Below are positions 23,931 through 38,050 of a DNA stretch of 64,000 nucleotides, piece after piece; position 1 is the stretch's first letter, and each line of letters starts with the position of its first letter. Origin of the DNA: Larix kaempferi (Eukaryota > Streptophyta > Pinopsida > Pinales > Pinaceae); assembly GCA_027924585.1 (NCBI GenBank), contig BSBM01000200.1:1550001-1614000 (forward strand), given 5' to 3'. Below the pieces are notes generated by a model. The model saw only the letters and a list, made by a program, of their open reading frames with translations, was not told the origin of the DNA and did not search any database. A program made the translations under genes and the position numbers.

Positions 23931-24420
23931 TACAAAGTATGCACATTCTACCTCATAACGACTTTCTATAGTTTGCGCATGCGTCCGAAAATAAGAAAAG
24001 CTTTCTTCCACCGTTTTTTAAAATCACAGCTTCTAGAAGGTTTACATGATTTCCTAAAAAACACGATTTTTTAAAAAATGTGTTTTATTTCATAAATGGA
24101 ATGAACAAAGTATGCACATTCTACGTCATAACGACTTTCTATAGTTTGTGCATGCGTTTGGTAATAGAAAAGCTTACTTGCCCCGTTTTTTAAAATCGCG
24201 GCTTCTAGAAGGTTTACATGATTTCTTAAAAAACACGAGTTTTTAGAAAATGTGTTTTATTTCATAAATGGAATCTACAAAGTATGCACATTCTACGTCT
24301 TAATGACTTTCTATAGTTTGCGCATGCGTCCGGAAATAAGAAAAGCTTACTTCCAACGTTTTTCAAAATCACAGCTTCTAGAAGGTTTACATGATTTCTT
24401 AAAAAACATGAGTTTTTAGA
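23930..24420 (+). repeat. Segment matching 18.91-19.40 kb
   Basis: CTACCTCATAACG, GCGTCCGAAAATAAG, GTTTGGTAAT (24156) and ACGTCTTAATGAC follow in the same order as 5,018 bp to the left (GTTTGGTAAT at 19138). The switch of matching partner near 23930 marks an old recombination or conversion junction. Confidence 0.8.
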
Positions 24421-25249
24421 AAATGTGTTTTATTTCATCAATGGAATCGACAAATTATGCACATTCTACGTCATAACGACATTCTATAGTTTGTGCATTC
24501 GTCCGGAAATAAGAAAAGCTTACTTCCACCGCTTTTTAAAATCACAGCTTCTAGAAGGTTTACATGATTTCGTAAAAAACACGAGTTTTTAGAAAATGTG
24601 CTTTATTTCATAAATGGAATATACAAAGTATGCACATTCTACGTCATAACGACTTTCTATAGTTTGCGCATGCGTTTGGAAATAAGAAAAGATTACTTCC
24701 CCCGTTTTTTAAAATCACAACTTCTAGAGGGTTTACATGATTTCTTAAAAAACACGAGTTTTTAGAAAATGTGTTTTATTTCATAAATGGAATCAACAAA
24801 GTATGCACATTCTACGTCATAACGACTTTCTATAGTTTGCGCATCCGTTTGGAAATAAGAAAAGCTTACTTCCCCCGTTTTTTAAAATCACAGCTTCTAG
24901 AAGGTTTACATGATTTCTTAAAAAACACGAGTTTTTAGAAAATGTGTTTTATTTCATAAATGGAATCAACAAAGTATGCACATTCAACGTCATAACGACT
25001 TTCTATAGTTTGCGCATGCGTTTGAAAATAAGAAAAGCTTACTTCCACCGTTTTTTAAAATAATAGCTTCTAGAAGGTTTACATGATTTGGTAAAAAAAA
25101 CAAGTTTTTAGAAAATGTGTTTTATTTCATAAATGGAATCTACAAAGTATGCACATTCTACGTCATAACGACTTTCTATAGTTTGCGCACGCGTCCGGAA
25201 ATAAGAAAAGCTTACTTCCCCCGTTTTTTAAAATCACAGCTTCTAGAAG

Positions 25250-26880
25250 GTTTACATGATTTCGTAAAAAACACGAGTTTTTAGAAAATGTGTTCTATTT
25301 CATAAATGGAATCTACAAAGTATGCACATTCTACCTCATAATGACTTTCTATAGTTTGCGCATGCGTCCCGAATTAAGAAAAGCTTACTTCCACCGTTTT
25401 TTAAAATAATAGCTTCTAGAAGGTTTACATGATTCCGTAAAAAACACGAGTTTTTACAAAATGTGTTTTATTTCATAAATGGAATCTACAAGGTATGCAG
25501 ATTCTTCGTCATAATGACTTTCTATACTTTGCGCATGCGTCCGGAAATAAGAAAAGCTTACTTCCCCCATTTTTTAAAATCACAGCTTCTAGAAGGTTTA
25601 CATGATTTCTTAAAAAACACGAGTTTTTAGAAAATGTGTTTTATTTCATAAATGGAATCAACAAAGTATGCACATTCTACGTCATAACGACTTTCTATAG
25701 TTTGCGCATGCGTTTGGTAATAGAAAAGCTTACTTGCCCCGTTTTTTAAAATCGCGGCTTCTAGAAGGTTTACATGATTTCTTAAAAAACACGACTTTTT
25801 AGAAAATGTGTTTTATTTCATCAATGGAATCTACAAAGTATGCACATTCTACGTCTTAATGACTTTCTATAGTTTGCGCATGCGTCCGGAAATAAGAAAA
25901 GCTTACTTCCAACGTTATTCAAAATCACAGCTTCTAGAAGGTTGACATGATTTCTTAAATAACACGAGTTTTTAGAAAATGTGTTTTATTTAATAAATGT
26001 AATCATCAAAGTATGCACATTCTACGTCATAACGACTTTCTATAGTTTGCGCATTCGTCCGGAAATAAGAAAAGCTTACTTCCACCGTTTTTTAAAATCA
26101 CAGCTTCTAGAAGGTTTACATGATTTCTTAAAAAACAGGAGTTTTTAGAAAATGTGTTTTATTTCATCAATGGAATCGACAAATTATGCACATTCTACGT
26201 CATAACGACTTTCTATAGTTTGCGCATTCGTCCGGAAATAAGAAAAGCTTACTTCCACCGCTTTTTAAAATCACAGCTTCTAGAAGGTTTACATGATTTC
26301 GTAAAAAACACGAGTTTTTAGAAAATGTGCTTTATTTCATAAATGGAATCTACAAAGTATGCACATTCTACGTCATAACGACTTTCTATAGTTTGCGCAT
26401 GCGTTTGGAAATAAGAAAAGCTTACTTCCCCCGTTTTTTAAAATCACAGCTTCTAGAGGGTTTACATGATTTCTTAAAAAACACGAGTTTTTAGAAAATG
26501 TGTTTTATTTCATAAATGGAATCAACAAAGTATGCACATTCTACGTCATAACGACTTTCTATAGTTTGCGCATCCGTTTGGAAATAAGAAAAGCTTACTT
26601 CCCCCGTTTTTTAAAATCACAGCTTCTAGAAGGTTTACATGATTTCTTAAAAAACACGAGTTTTTAGAAAATGTGTTTTATTTCATAAATGGAAACAACA
26701 AAGTATGCACATTCTACGTCATAACGACATTCTATAGTTTGCGCATGCGTCCGGAAATAAGAAAAGCTTACTTCCACCGTTTTTTAAAATCACAGCTTCT
26801 AGAAGGTTTACATGATTTCCTAAAAAACACGAGTTTTTAGAAAATGTGTTTTATTTCATAAATGGAATCTACAAAGTATG
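25250..26880 (+). repeat. First copy of a 7.96-kb spaced duplication
   Basis: A chain of very unusual variants is shared with 33.21-34.84 kb: GAATTAAGAAAAG, TTTTTACAAAATG, ACAAGGTATGCAGATTCTTC, CACGACTTTTTAG, GGTTGACATGATTTC, TTAAATAACACGAG, AATAAATGTAATCATC, and GTTTGGTAAT (25712 and 33672, offset 7,960, 46 units plus 2 bp). Few point differences separate the two copies (for example CGTTATTCAAAATC here and CGTTTTTCAAAATC there). Confidence 0.9.
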
Positions 26881-26929
26881 CACATTCTACGTCATAATGA
26901 CTTTCTATAGTTTGCGCATGCGTCCGGAA

Positions 26930-27700
26930 ATAAGAAAAGCTTACTTCCCCCGTTTTTTAAAATCACAGCTTCTAGAAGGTTTACATGATTTCTTAAAAAA
27001 CACGAGTTTTTAGAAAATATGTTCTATTTCATAAATGGAATCAACAAAGTATGCACATTCTACGTCATAACGACTTTCTATAGTTTGCGCATAAGTTTGG
27101 AAATAAGAAAAGCTTACTTCCCCCGTTTTTTAAAATCACAGCTTCTAGAAGGTTTACATGATTTCGTAAAAAACATGAGTTTTTAGAAAATGTGTTTTAT
27201 TTCATAAATGGAATCAACAAAGTATGCACATTCTACGTCATAACGACTTTCTATAGTTTGCGCATGCGTCTGGAAAAAGGAAAAGCTTACTTCCACCGTT
27301 TTTTAAAATCACAGCTTCTAGAAGGTTTACATGATTTCATAAAAAACACGAGTTTTTAGAAAATGTGTTTTGTTTCATAAATGGAATCTACAAAGTATGC
27401 ACATTCTACGTCATAATGACTTTCTATAGTTTGCGCATGCGTCCGGAAATAAGAAAAGCTTACTTCCACCGTTTTTTTAAATCACAGCTTCTAGAAGGTT
27501 TACATGATTTCGTAAAAAACACGAGGTTTTAGAAAATATGTTTTATTTAATAAATGGAATCTACAAAGTATGCATATTCTACGTCATACCGACTTTCTAT
27601 AGTTTGCGCATTCGTCCAGAAATAAGAAAAGCTTACTTCCAGCGTTTTTTAAAATGACAGCTTGTAGAAGGTTTACATGATTTAGTAAAAAACACGAGTT
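26930..27700 (+). repeat. 27-mer higher-order unit, copy 1 (partial)
   Basis: AAAATATGTTCTATTTC (ATATG at 27017), GCGCATAAGTTTGG, AACATGAG and TTTGTTTC occur in this order. The same set recurs exactly 4,672 bp later (ATATG at 31689) and again 4,672 bp after that (36361). The tail of this copy (GTTTTTTTAAATC, GAGGTTTTAGAAAATATG, TTTAATAAATGG, TTTAGTAAAAAAC) matches copy 3 and not copy 2. Confidence 0.87.
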
Positions 27701-28249
27701 TTTAGAAAATGTGTTTTATTTCATAAATGGAATCTACAAAGTATGCACATTCTACGTCATAACGACTTTCTATAGTTTGCGCATGCGTTCGGAAATAAGA
27801 AAAGCTTACTTCCCCCGTTTTTTCAAATCACGGCTTCTAGAAGGTTTACATGATTTCTTAAAAAACATGATTTTTTAGAAAATGTGTTTTATTTCATAAA
27901 TGGAATCTACAAAGTATGCACATTCTACGTCATAACGACTTTCTATAGTTTGCGCACGCGTCCGGAAATAAGAAAAGCTTACTTCCCCCGTTTTTTAAAA
28001 TCACAGCTTCTAGAAGGTTTACATGATTTCGTAAAAAACACGAGTTTTTAGAAAATGTGTTCTATTTCATAAATGGAATCTACAAAGTATACACATTCTA
28101 TGTCATAACGACTTTCTATAGTTTGCGCATGCGTCCGGAAATAAGAAAAGATTACTTCCACCGTTTTTTAAAATAATAGCTTCTAGAAGGTTTACATGAT
28201 TCCGTAAAAAACACGAGTTTTTAGAAAATGTGTTTTATTTCATAAATGG

Positions 28250-30100
28250 AATCTACAAAGTATGCACATTCTACCTCATAACGACTTTCTATAGTTTGCG
28301 CATGCGTCCGAAAATAAGAAAATCTTACTTCCACCGTTTTTTAAAATCACAGCTTCTAGAAGGTTTACATGATTTCCTAAAAAACACGATTTTTTAGAAA
28401 ATGTGTTTTATTTCATAAATGGAATGAACAAAGTATGCACATTCTACGTCATAACGACTTTCTATAGTTTGCGCATGCGTTTGGTAATGAGAAAAGCTTA
28501 CTTTCCCCGTTTTTTAAAATCACAGCCTCTAGAAGGTTTACATGATTTCTTAAAAAACACGAGTTTTTAGAAAATGTGTTTTATTTCATAAATCTAATCT
28601 ACAAAGTATGCACATTCTACGTCTTAATGACTTTCTATAGTTTGCGCATGCGTCCGGAAATAAGAAAAGCTTACTTCCAACGTTTTTCAAAATCACAGCT
28701 TCTAGAAGGTTTACATGATTTCTTAAAAAACACGAGTTTTTAGAAAATGTGTTTTATTTAATAAATGGAATCAACAAAGTATGCACATTCTACGTCATAA
28801 TGACTTTCTATAGTTTGCGCATTTGTCCGGAAATAAGAAAAGCTTACTTCCACCATTTTTTAAAATCACAGCTTCTAGAAGGTTTACATGATTTCTTAAA
28901 AAACATGTGTTTTTAGAAAATGTGTTTTATTTCATCAATGGAATCGACAAATTATGCACATTCTACGTCATAACGACTTTCTATAGTTTGCGCATCTCGT
29001 CCGGAAATAAGAAAAACTTACTTCCACCGCTTTTTAAAATCACAGCTTCTAGAAGGTTTACATGATTTCGTAAAAAACACGAGTTTTTAGAAAATGTGCT
29101 TTATTTCATAAATGGAATCTACAAAGTATGCACATTCTACGTCATAATGACTTTCTATAGTTTGCGCATGCGTTTGGAAATAAGAATAGCTTACTTGCCC
29201 CGTTTTTTAAAATCGCGGCTTCTAGAAGGTTTACATGATTTCTTAAAAAACACGAGTTTTTAGAAAATGTGTTTTATTTCATCAATGGAATCTACAAAGT
29301 ATGCACATTCTACGTCTTAATGACTTTCTATAGTTTGCGGATGCGTCCGGAAATAAGAAAAGCTTACTTCCAACGTTTTTAAAAATCACAGCTTCTAGAA
29401 GGTTTGCATGATTTCTTAAAAAACATGAGTTTTTAGAAAATGTGTTTTATTTAATAAATGGAATCAACAAAGTATGCACATTCTACGTCATAACGACTTT
29501 CTATAGTTTGTGCATTCGTTTGGTAATGAGAAAAGCTTACTTTCCCCGTTTTTTAAAATCACAGCCTCTAGAAGGTTTACATGATTTCTTAAAAAACACG
29601 AGTTTTTAGAAAATGTGTTTTATTTCATAAATCGAATCTACAAAGTATGCACATTCTACATCTTAATGACTTTCTATAGTTTGCGCATGCGTCCGGAAAT
29701 AAGAAAAGCTTACTTCCACCGTTTTTTAAAATCACAGCTTCTAGAAGGTTTACATGATTTCCTAAAAAACACGATTTTTTAGAAAATGTGTTTTATTTCA
29801 TAAATGGAATGAACAAAGTATGCACATTCTACGTCATAACGACTTTCTATAGTTTGCGCATGCGTTTGGTAATGAGAAAAGCTTACTTTCCCCGTTTTTT
29901 AAAATCACAGCCTCTAGAAGGTTTACATGATTTCTTAAAAAACACGAGTTTTTAGAAAATGTGTTTTATTTCATAAATCTAATCTACAAAGTATGCACAT
30001 TCTACGTCTTAATGACTTTCTATAGTTTGCGCATGCGTCCGGAAATAAGAAAAGCTTACTTCCAACGTTTTTCAAAATCACAGCTTCTAGAAGGTTTACA
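28250..30100 (+). repeat. Local eight-monomer (1,385-bp) duplication
   Basis: Units with GTTTGGTAATGAG, CTTTCCCCG and the junction CAGCCTCTAGAAGG occur at 28479, 29518 and 29864. The first and third are 1,385 bp (eight units plus 1 bp) apart and share the preceding CACGATTTTTTAG unit and the following AAATCTAATC and CGTCTTAATG unit. The second is only two units before the third, which shows a further small duplication. Confidence 0.82.
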
Positions 30101-30229
30101 TGATTTCGTAAAAAACACGAGTTTTTAGAAAATGTGCTTTATTTCATAAATGGAATCTACAAAGTATGCACATTCTACGTCATAATGACTTTCTATAGTT
30201 TGCGCATGCGTTTGGAAATAAGAAAAGCT

Positions 30230-33190
30230 TACTTCCACCGTTTTTTAAAATCACAGCTTCTAGAAGGTTTACATGATTTCTTAAAAAACACGAGTTTTTA
30301 GAAAATGTGTTTTATTTCATCAATGGAATCGACAAATTATGCACATTCTACGTCATAACGACTTTCTATAGATTGCGCATTCGTCCGGAAATAAGAAAAA
30401 CTTACTTCCACCGTTTTTTAAAATAATAGGTTCTAGAAGGTTTACATGATTTCGTAAAAAACACGAGTTTTTAGAAAATGTGTTTTATTTCATAAATGGA
30501 ATCTACAAAGTATGCACATTCTACGTCATAACAACTTTCTATAGTTTGCGCACGCGTCCGGAAATAAGAAAAGCTTACTTCCCCCGTTTTTTAAAATCAC
30601 AGCTTCTAGAAGGTTTACATGATTTCGTAAAAAACACGAGTTTTTAGAAAATGTTTTCTATTTCATAAATGGAATCTATAAAGTATGCACATTCTACGTC
30701 ATAACGACTTTCTATAGTTTGCGCATGCGTCCGGAAATAAGAAAAGCTTACTTCCACCGTTTTTTAAAGTAATAGCTTCTAGAAGGTTTACATGATTTCG
30801 TAAAAAACACGAGTTTTTAGAAAATGTGTTTTATTTCATAAATGGAATCTACAAAGTATGCACATTCTTCGTCATAACGACTTTCTATAGTTTGCGCACG
30901 CGTCCGGAAATAAGAAAAGCTTACTTCCCCCGTTTTTTAAAATCACAGCTTCTAGAAGGTTTACATGATTTCATAAGAAACACGAGTTTTTAGAAAATGT
31001 GTTTTATTTCATAAATGGAATCTACAAAGTATGCACATTCTACGTCATAACGACTTTCTATAGTTTGCGCATGCGTCCGGAAATAAGAAAAGCTTACTTA
31101 CCCCATTTTTTAAATTCACAGCTTCTGCAAGGTTTACATGATTTCTTAAAAAACACGAGTTTTTAGAAAATGTATTTTATTTCATAAATGGAAACAACAA
31201 AGTATGCACATTCCACGTCATAACGACTTTCTATAGTTTGCGCATGGGTCCGGAAATAAGAAAAGCTTACTTCCATCGTTTTTTAAAATCACAGCTTCTA
31301 AAAGGTTTACATGATTTCTTAAAAAACACGAGTTTTTAGAAAATGTGTTTTATTTCATAAATTGAATAAAAAAAGTATGCACATTCTACGTCATAACGGC
31401 TTTCTATAGTTTGCGCATTCATCCGGAAATAAGAAAACCTTACTTCCACCGTTTTTTAAAATCACAGCTTCTAGAAGGTTTACATGATTTTGTAAAAAAC
31501 ACGAGTTTTTAGAAAATGTGCTTTATTTCATAAATGGAATCTACAAAGTATGCACATTCTACGTCATAACGACTTTCTATAGTTTGCGCATGCTCCCGGA
31601 AATAAGAAAAGCTTACTTCCCCCGTTTTTTAAAATCACAGCTTCTAGAAGGTTTACATGATTTCTTAAAAAACACGAGTTTTTAGAAAATATGTTCTATT
31701 TCATAAATGGAATCAACAAAGTATGCACATTCTACGTCATAACGACTTTCTATAGTTTGCGCATAAGTTTGGAAATAAGAAAAGCTTACTTCCCCCGTTT
31801 TTTAAAATCACAGCTTCTAGAAGGTTTACATGATTTCGTAAAAAACATGAGTTTTTAGAAAATGTGTTTTATTTCATAAATGGAATCAACAAAGTATGCA
31901 CATTCTACGTCATAACGACTTTCTATAGTTTGCGCATGCGTCCGGAAATAAGAAAAGCTTACTTCCACCGTTTTTTAAAATCACAGCTTCTAGAAGGTTT
32001 ACATGATTTCGTAAAAAACACGAGTTTTTAGAAAATGTGTTTTGTTTCATAAATGGAATCTACAAAGTATGCACATTCTATTTCATAATGACTTTCTATA
32101 GTTTGCGCATGCGTCCGGAAATAAGAAAAGCTTACTTCCCCCGTTTTTTAAAATCACAGCTTCTAGATGGTTTACATGATTTCGTAGAAAACACGAGTTT
32201 TTAGAAAATGTGTTTTATTTCATAAATGGAATCTACAAAGTATGCACATTCTACGTCATAACGAATTTCTATAGTTTGCGCATTCGTCCGGAAATAAGAA
32301 AAGCTTACTTCCAGCGTTTTTTAAAATGACAGCTTCTAGAAGGTTTACATGATTTCGTAAAAAACACGAGTTTTTAGAAAATGTGTTTTATTTCATAAAT
32401 GGAATCTACAAAGTATGCACATTCTACGTCATAACGACTTTCTATAGTTTGCGCATGCGTCCGGAAATAAGAAAAGCTTACTTCCCCCGTTTTTTGAAAT
32501 CACAGCGTCTAGAAGGTTTACATGATTTCGTAAAAAACACGAGTTGTTAGAAAATGTGTTTTATTTTATAAATGCAATCTACAAAGTATGCACATTCTAC
32601 GTCATAACGACTTTCTATAGTTTGCGCATGTGTCCGGAAATAAGAAAAGCTTACTTCCCCCCGTTTTTAAAAATCAAAGCTTCTAGGAGGTTTACATGAT
32701 TTCTTAAAAAACACGAGTTTTTAGAAAATGTGTTTTATTTCATAAATGGAATCAACAAAGTATGCAGATTCTACGTCATAACGACTTTCTATAGTTTGCG
32801 CATGCGTTTGGAAATAAGAAAAGCTTACTTCCCCCGCTTTTTAAAATCACAACTTCTAAAAGGTTTACATGATTTCTTAAAAAACACGAGTTTTTAGAAA
32901 ATGTGTTTTATTCCATAAATGGAATCAACAAAGTATGCACATTCTACGTCATAACGACTTTCTATAGTTTGCGCATGCGTCCGGAAATAAGAAAAGCTTA
33001 CTTCCCCCGTTTTTAAAAATCACAGCTTTTAGGAGGTTTACATGATTTCTTAAAAAAACACGAGTTTTTAGAAAATGTGTTTTATTTCATAAATGGAATC
33101 AACAAAGTATGAACATTCTACGTCATGACGAATTTCTATAGTTTGCGCATGCGTCTGGAAATAAGAAAAGCTTACTTCCACCATTTTTTA
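30230..33190 (+). repeat. 27-mer higher-order unit, copy 2
   Basis: Variants shared with copy 3 include ATAGATTGCGCATTCG (30371 and 35043, offset 4,672), AATGTTTTCTATTTC, GCACGCGTCCGG, CTTACTTACCCC with TTAAATTCACAG and CTTCTGCAAGG, GCATGCTCCCGG, ATATGTTCTATTTC and GCATAAGTTTGG. Further right, GAGTTGTTAG (32541 and 37386) is offset by 4,845 bp, exactly one unit more. The CTTCTAGGAGG, CTTCTAAAAGG and CTTTTAGGAGG junctions follow in the same order in both. Confidence 0.9.
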
Positions 33191-33209
33191 AAATCATAGC
33201 TTCTAGAAG

Positions 33210-34840
33210 GTTTACATGATTTCGTAAAAAACACGAGTTTTTAGAAAATGTGTTCTATTTCATAAATGGAATCTACAAAGTATGCACATTCTACCTCATA
33301 ACGACTTTCTATAGTTTGCGCATGCGTCCGGAATTAAGAAAAGCTTACTTCCACCGTTTTTTAAAATAATAGCTTCTAGAAGGTTTACATGATTCCGTAA
33401 AAAACACGAGTTTTTACAAAATGTGTTTTATTTCATAAATGGAATCTACAAGGTATGCAGATTCTTCGTCATAATGACTTTCTATACTTTGCGCATGCGT
33501 CCGAAAATAAGAAAAGCTTACTTCCCCCATTTTTCAAAATCACAGCTTCTAGAAGGTTTACATGATTTCTTAAAAAACACGAGTTTTTAGAAAATGTGTT
33601 TTATTTCATAAATGGAATCAACAAAGTATGCACATTCTACGTCATAACGACTTTCTATAGTTTGCGCATGCGTTTGGTAATAGAAAAGCTTACTTGCCCC
33701 GTTTTTTAAAATCGCGGCTTCTAGAAGGTTTACATGATTTCTTAAAAAACACGACTTTTTAGAAAATGTGTTTTATTTCATCAATGGAATCTACAAAGTA
33801 TGCACATTCTACGTCTTAATGACTTTCTATAGTTTGCGCATGCGTCCGGAAATAAGAAAAGCTTACTTCCAACGTTTTTCAAAATCACAGCTTCTAGAAG
33901 GTTGACATGATTTCTTAAATAACACGAGTTTTTAGAAAATGTGTTTTATTTAATAAATGTAATCATCAAAGTATGCACATTCTACGTCATAACGACTTTC
34001 TATAGTTTGCGCATTCGTCCGGAAATAAGAAAAGCTTACTTCCACCGTTTTTTAAAATCACAGCTTCTAGAAGGTTTACATGATTTCTTAAAAAACATGA
34101 GTTTTTAGAAAATGTGTTTTATTTCATCAATGGAATCGACAAATTATGCACATTCTACGTCATAACGACTTTCTATAGTTTGCGCATTCGTCCGGAAATA
34201 AGAAAAGCTTACTTCCACCGCTTTTTAAAATCACAGCTTCTAGAAGGTTTACATGATTTCGTAAAAAACACGAGTTTTTAGAAAATGTGCTTTATTTCAT
34301 AAATGGAATCTACAAAGTATGCACATTCTACGTCATAACGACTTTCTATAGTTTGCGCATGCATTTGGAAATAAGAAAAGCTTACTTCCCCCGTTTTTTA
34401 AAATCACAGCTTCTAGAGGGTTTACATGATTTCTTAAAAAACACGAGTTTTTAGAAAATGTGTTTTATTTCATAAATGGAATCAACAAAGTATGCACATT
34501 CTACGTCATAACGACTTTCTATAGTTTGCGCATCCGTTTGGAAATAAGAAAAGCTTACTTCCCCCGTTTTTTAAAATCACAGCTTCTAGAAGGTTTACAT
34601 GATTTCTTAAAAAACACGAGTTTTTAGAAAATGTGTTTTTTTTCATAAATGGAAACAACAAAGTATGCACATTCTACGTCATAACGACTTTCTATAGTTT
34701 GCGCATGCGTCCGGAAATAAGAAAAGCTTACTTCCAACGTTTTTCAAAATCACAGCTTCTAGAAGGTTTACATGATTTCTTAAAAAACACGAGTTTTTAG
34801 AAAATGTGTTTTATTTCATAAATGGAATCTACAAAGTATG
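33210..34840 (+). repeat. Second copy of 25.25-26.88 kb
   Basis: The variant chain described for 25.25-26.88 kb repeats here at an offset of 7,960 bp. Matching stops near 34,900, where the sequence changes partner to the 27-mer unit (match to 30.23 kb). The 7.96-kb and 4.67-kb periods are therefore nested in one domain. Confidence 0.9.
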
Positions 34841-34899
34841 CACATTCTACGTCATAATGACTTTCTATAGTTTGCGCATGCGTCCGGAAATAAGAAAAG

Positions 34900-37800
34900 C
34901 TTACTTCCACCGTTTTTTAAAATCACAGCTTCTAGAAGGTTTACATGATTTCTTAAAAAACATGAGTTTTTAGAAAATGTGTTTTATTTCATCAATGGAA
35001 TCGACAAATTATGCACATTCTACGTCATAACGACTTTCTATAGATTGCGCATTCGTCCGGAAATAAGAAAAACTTACTTCCACCGTTTTTTAAAATAATA
35101 GCTTCTAGAAGGTTTACATGATTTCGTAAAAAACACGAGTTTTTAGAAAATGTGTTTTATTTCATAAATGGAATCTACAAAGTATGCACATTCTACGTCA
35201 TAACAACTTTCTATAGTTTGCGCACGCGTCCGGAAATAAGAAAAGCTTACTGCCCCCGTTTTTTAAAATCACAGCTTCTAGAAGGTTTACATGATTTCGT
35301 AAAAAACACGAGTTTTTAGAAAATGTTTTCTATTTCATAAATGGAATCTATAAAGTATGCACATTCTACGTCATAACGACTTTCTATAGTTTGCGCATGC
35401 GTCCGGAAATAAGAAAAGCTTACTTCCACCGTTTTTTAAAATAATAGCTTCTAGAAGGTTTACATGATTTCGTAAAAAACACGAGTTTTTAGAAAATGTG
35501 TTTTATTTCATAAATGGAATCTACAAAGTATGCACATTCTTCGTCATAACGACTTTCTATAGTTTGCGCACGCGTCCGGAAATAAGAAAAGCTTACTTCC
35601 CCCGTTTTTTAAAATCACAGCTTCTAGAAGGTTTACATGATTTCATAAAAAACACGAGTTTTTAGAAAATGTGTTTTATTTCATAAATGGAATCTACAAA
35701 GTATGCACATTCTACGTCATAACGACTTTCTATAGTTTGCGCATGCGTCCGGAAATAAGAAAAGCTTACTTACCCCATTTTTTAAATTCACAGCTTCTGC
35801 AAGGTTTACATGATTTCTTAAAAAACACGAGTTTTTAGAAAATGTATTTTATTTCATAAATGGAAACAACAAAGTATGCACATTCCACGTCATAACGACT
35901 TTCTATAGTTTGCGCATGGGTCCGGAAATAAGAAAAGCTTACTTCCATCGTTTTTTAAAATCACAGCTTCTAAAAGGTTTACATGATTTCTTAAAAAACA
36001 CGAGTTTTTAGAAAATGTGTTTTATTTCATAAATTGAATCAAAAAAGTATGCACATTCTACGTCATAACGGCTTTCTATAGTTTGCGCATTCGTCCGGAA
36101 ATAAGAAAACCTTACTTCCACCGTTTTTTAAAATCACAGCTTCTAGAAGGTTTACATGATTTTGTAAAAAACACGAGTTTTTAGAAAATGTGCTTTATTT
36201 CATAAATGGAATCTACAAAGTATGCACAGTCTACGTCATAACGACTTTCTATAGTTTGCGCATGCTCCCGGAAATAAGAAAAGCTTACTTCCCCCGTTTT
36301 TTAAAATCACAGCTTCTAGAAGTTTTACATGATTTCTTAAAAAACACGAGTTTTTAGAAAATATGTTCTATTTCATAAATGGAATCAACAAAGTATGCGC
36401 ATTCTACGTCATAACGACTTTCTATAGTTTGCGCATAAGTTTGGAAATAAGAAAAGCTTACTTCCCCCGTTTTTTAAAATCACAGCTTCTAGAAGGTTTA
36501 CATGATTTCGTAAAAAACATGAGTTTTTAGAAAATGTGTTTTATTTCATAAATGGAATCAACAAAGTATGCACATTCTACGTCATAACGACTTTCTATAG
36601 TTTGCGCATGCGTCCGGAAATAAGAAAAGCTTACTTCCACCGTTTTTTAAAATCACAGCTTCTAGAAGGTTTACATGATTTTGTAAAAAACACGAGTTTT
36701 TAGAAAATGTGTTTTGTTTCATAAATGGAATCTACAAAGTATGCACATTCTACGTCATAATGACTTTCTATAGTTTGCGCATGCGTCCGGAAATAAGAAA
36801 AGCTTACTTCCACCGTTTTTTTAAATCACAGCTTCTAGAAGGTTTACATGATTTCGTAAAAAACACGAGGTTTTAGAAAATATGTTTTATTTAATAAATG
36901 GAATCTACAAAGTATGCACATTCTACGTCATACGGACTTTCTATAGTTTGCGCATTCGTCCGGAAATAAGAAAAGCTTACTTCCAGCGTGTTTTAAAATG
37001 ACAGCTTGTAGAGGGTTTACATGATTTAGTAAAAAACACGAGTTTTTAGAAAATGTGTTTTATTTCATAAATGGAATCTACAAAGTATGCACATTCTACG
37101 TCATAACGAATTTCTATAGTTTGCGCATTCGTCCGGAAATAAGAAAAGCTTACTTCCACCGTTTTTTAAAATTACAGCTTCTAGAAGGTTTACATGATTT
37201 CGTAAAAAACACGAGTTTTTAGAAAATGTGTTTTATTTCATAAATGGAATCTACAAAGTATGCACATTCTACGTCATAACGACTTTCTATAGTTTGCGCA
37301 TGCGTCCGGAAATAAGAAAAGCTTACTTCCCCCGTTTTTTGAAATCACAGCGTCTAGAAGGTTTACATGATTTCGTAAAAAACACGAGTTGTTAGAAAAT
37401 GTGTTTTATTTCATAAATGCAATCTACAAAGTATGCACATTCTACGTCATAACGACTTTCTATAGTTTGCGCATGTGTCCGGAAATAAGAAAAGCTTACT
37501 TCCCCCGTTTTTAAAAATCAAAGCTTCTAGGAGGTTTACATGATTTCTTAAAAAACACGCGTTTTTAGAAAATGTGTTTTATTTCATAAATGGAATCAAC
37601 AAAGTATGCAGATTCTACGTCATAACGACTTTCTATAGTTTGCGCATGCGTTTGGAAATAAGAAAAGCTTACTTCCCCCGCTTTTTAAAATCACAACTTC
37701 TAAAAGGTTTACATGATTTCTTAAAAAACACGAGTTTTTAGAAAATGTGTTTTATTCCATAAATGGAATCAACAAAGTATGCACATTCTACGTCATAACG

Positions 37801-38050
37801 ACTTTCTATAGTTTGCGCATGCGTCCGGAAATAAGAAAAGCTTACTTCCCCCGTTTTTAAAAATCACAGCTTTTAGGAGGTTTACATGATTTCTTAAAAA
37901 ACACGAGTTTTTAGAAAATGTGTTTTATTTCATAAATGGAATCAACAAAGTATGAACATTCTACGTCATGACGAATTTCTATAGTTTGTGCATGCGTCTG
38001 GAAATAAGAAAAGCTTACTTCCACCATTTTTTAAAATCATAGCTTCTAGA
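34900..38050 (+). repeat. 27-mer higher-order unit, copy 3, with one extra monomer
   Basis: This copy aligns with copy 2 at offset 4,672 up to about 36.75 kb and at 4,845 from about 37.3 kb, so it contains one more 173-bp unit in between. The stretch near 36.75-37.05 kb instead matches copy 1 (27.43-27.70 kb), so the extra unit lies where the sequence follows copy 1. Confidence 0.9.
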
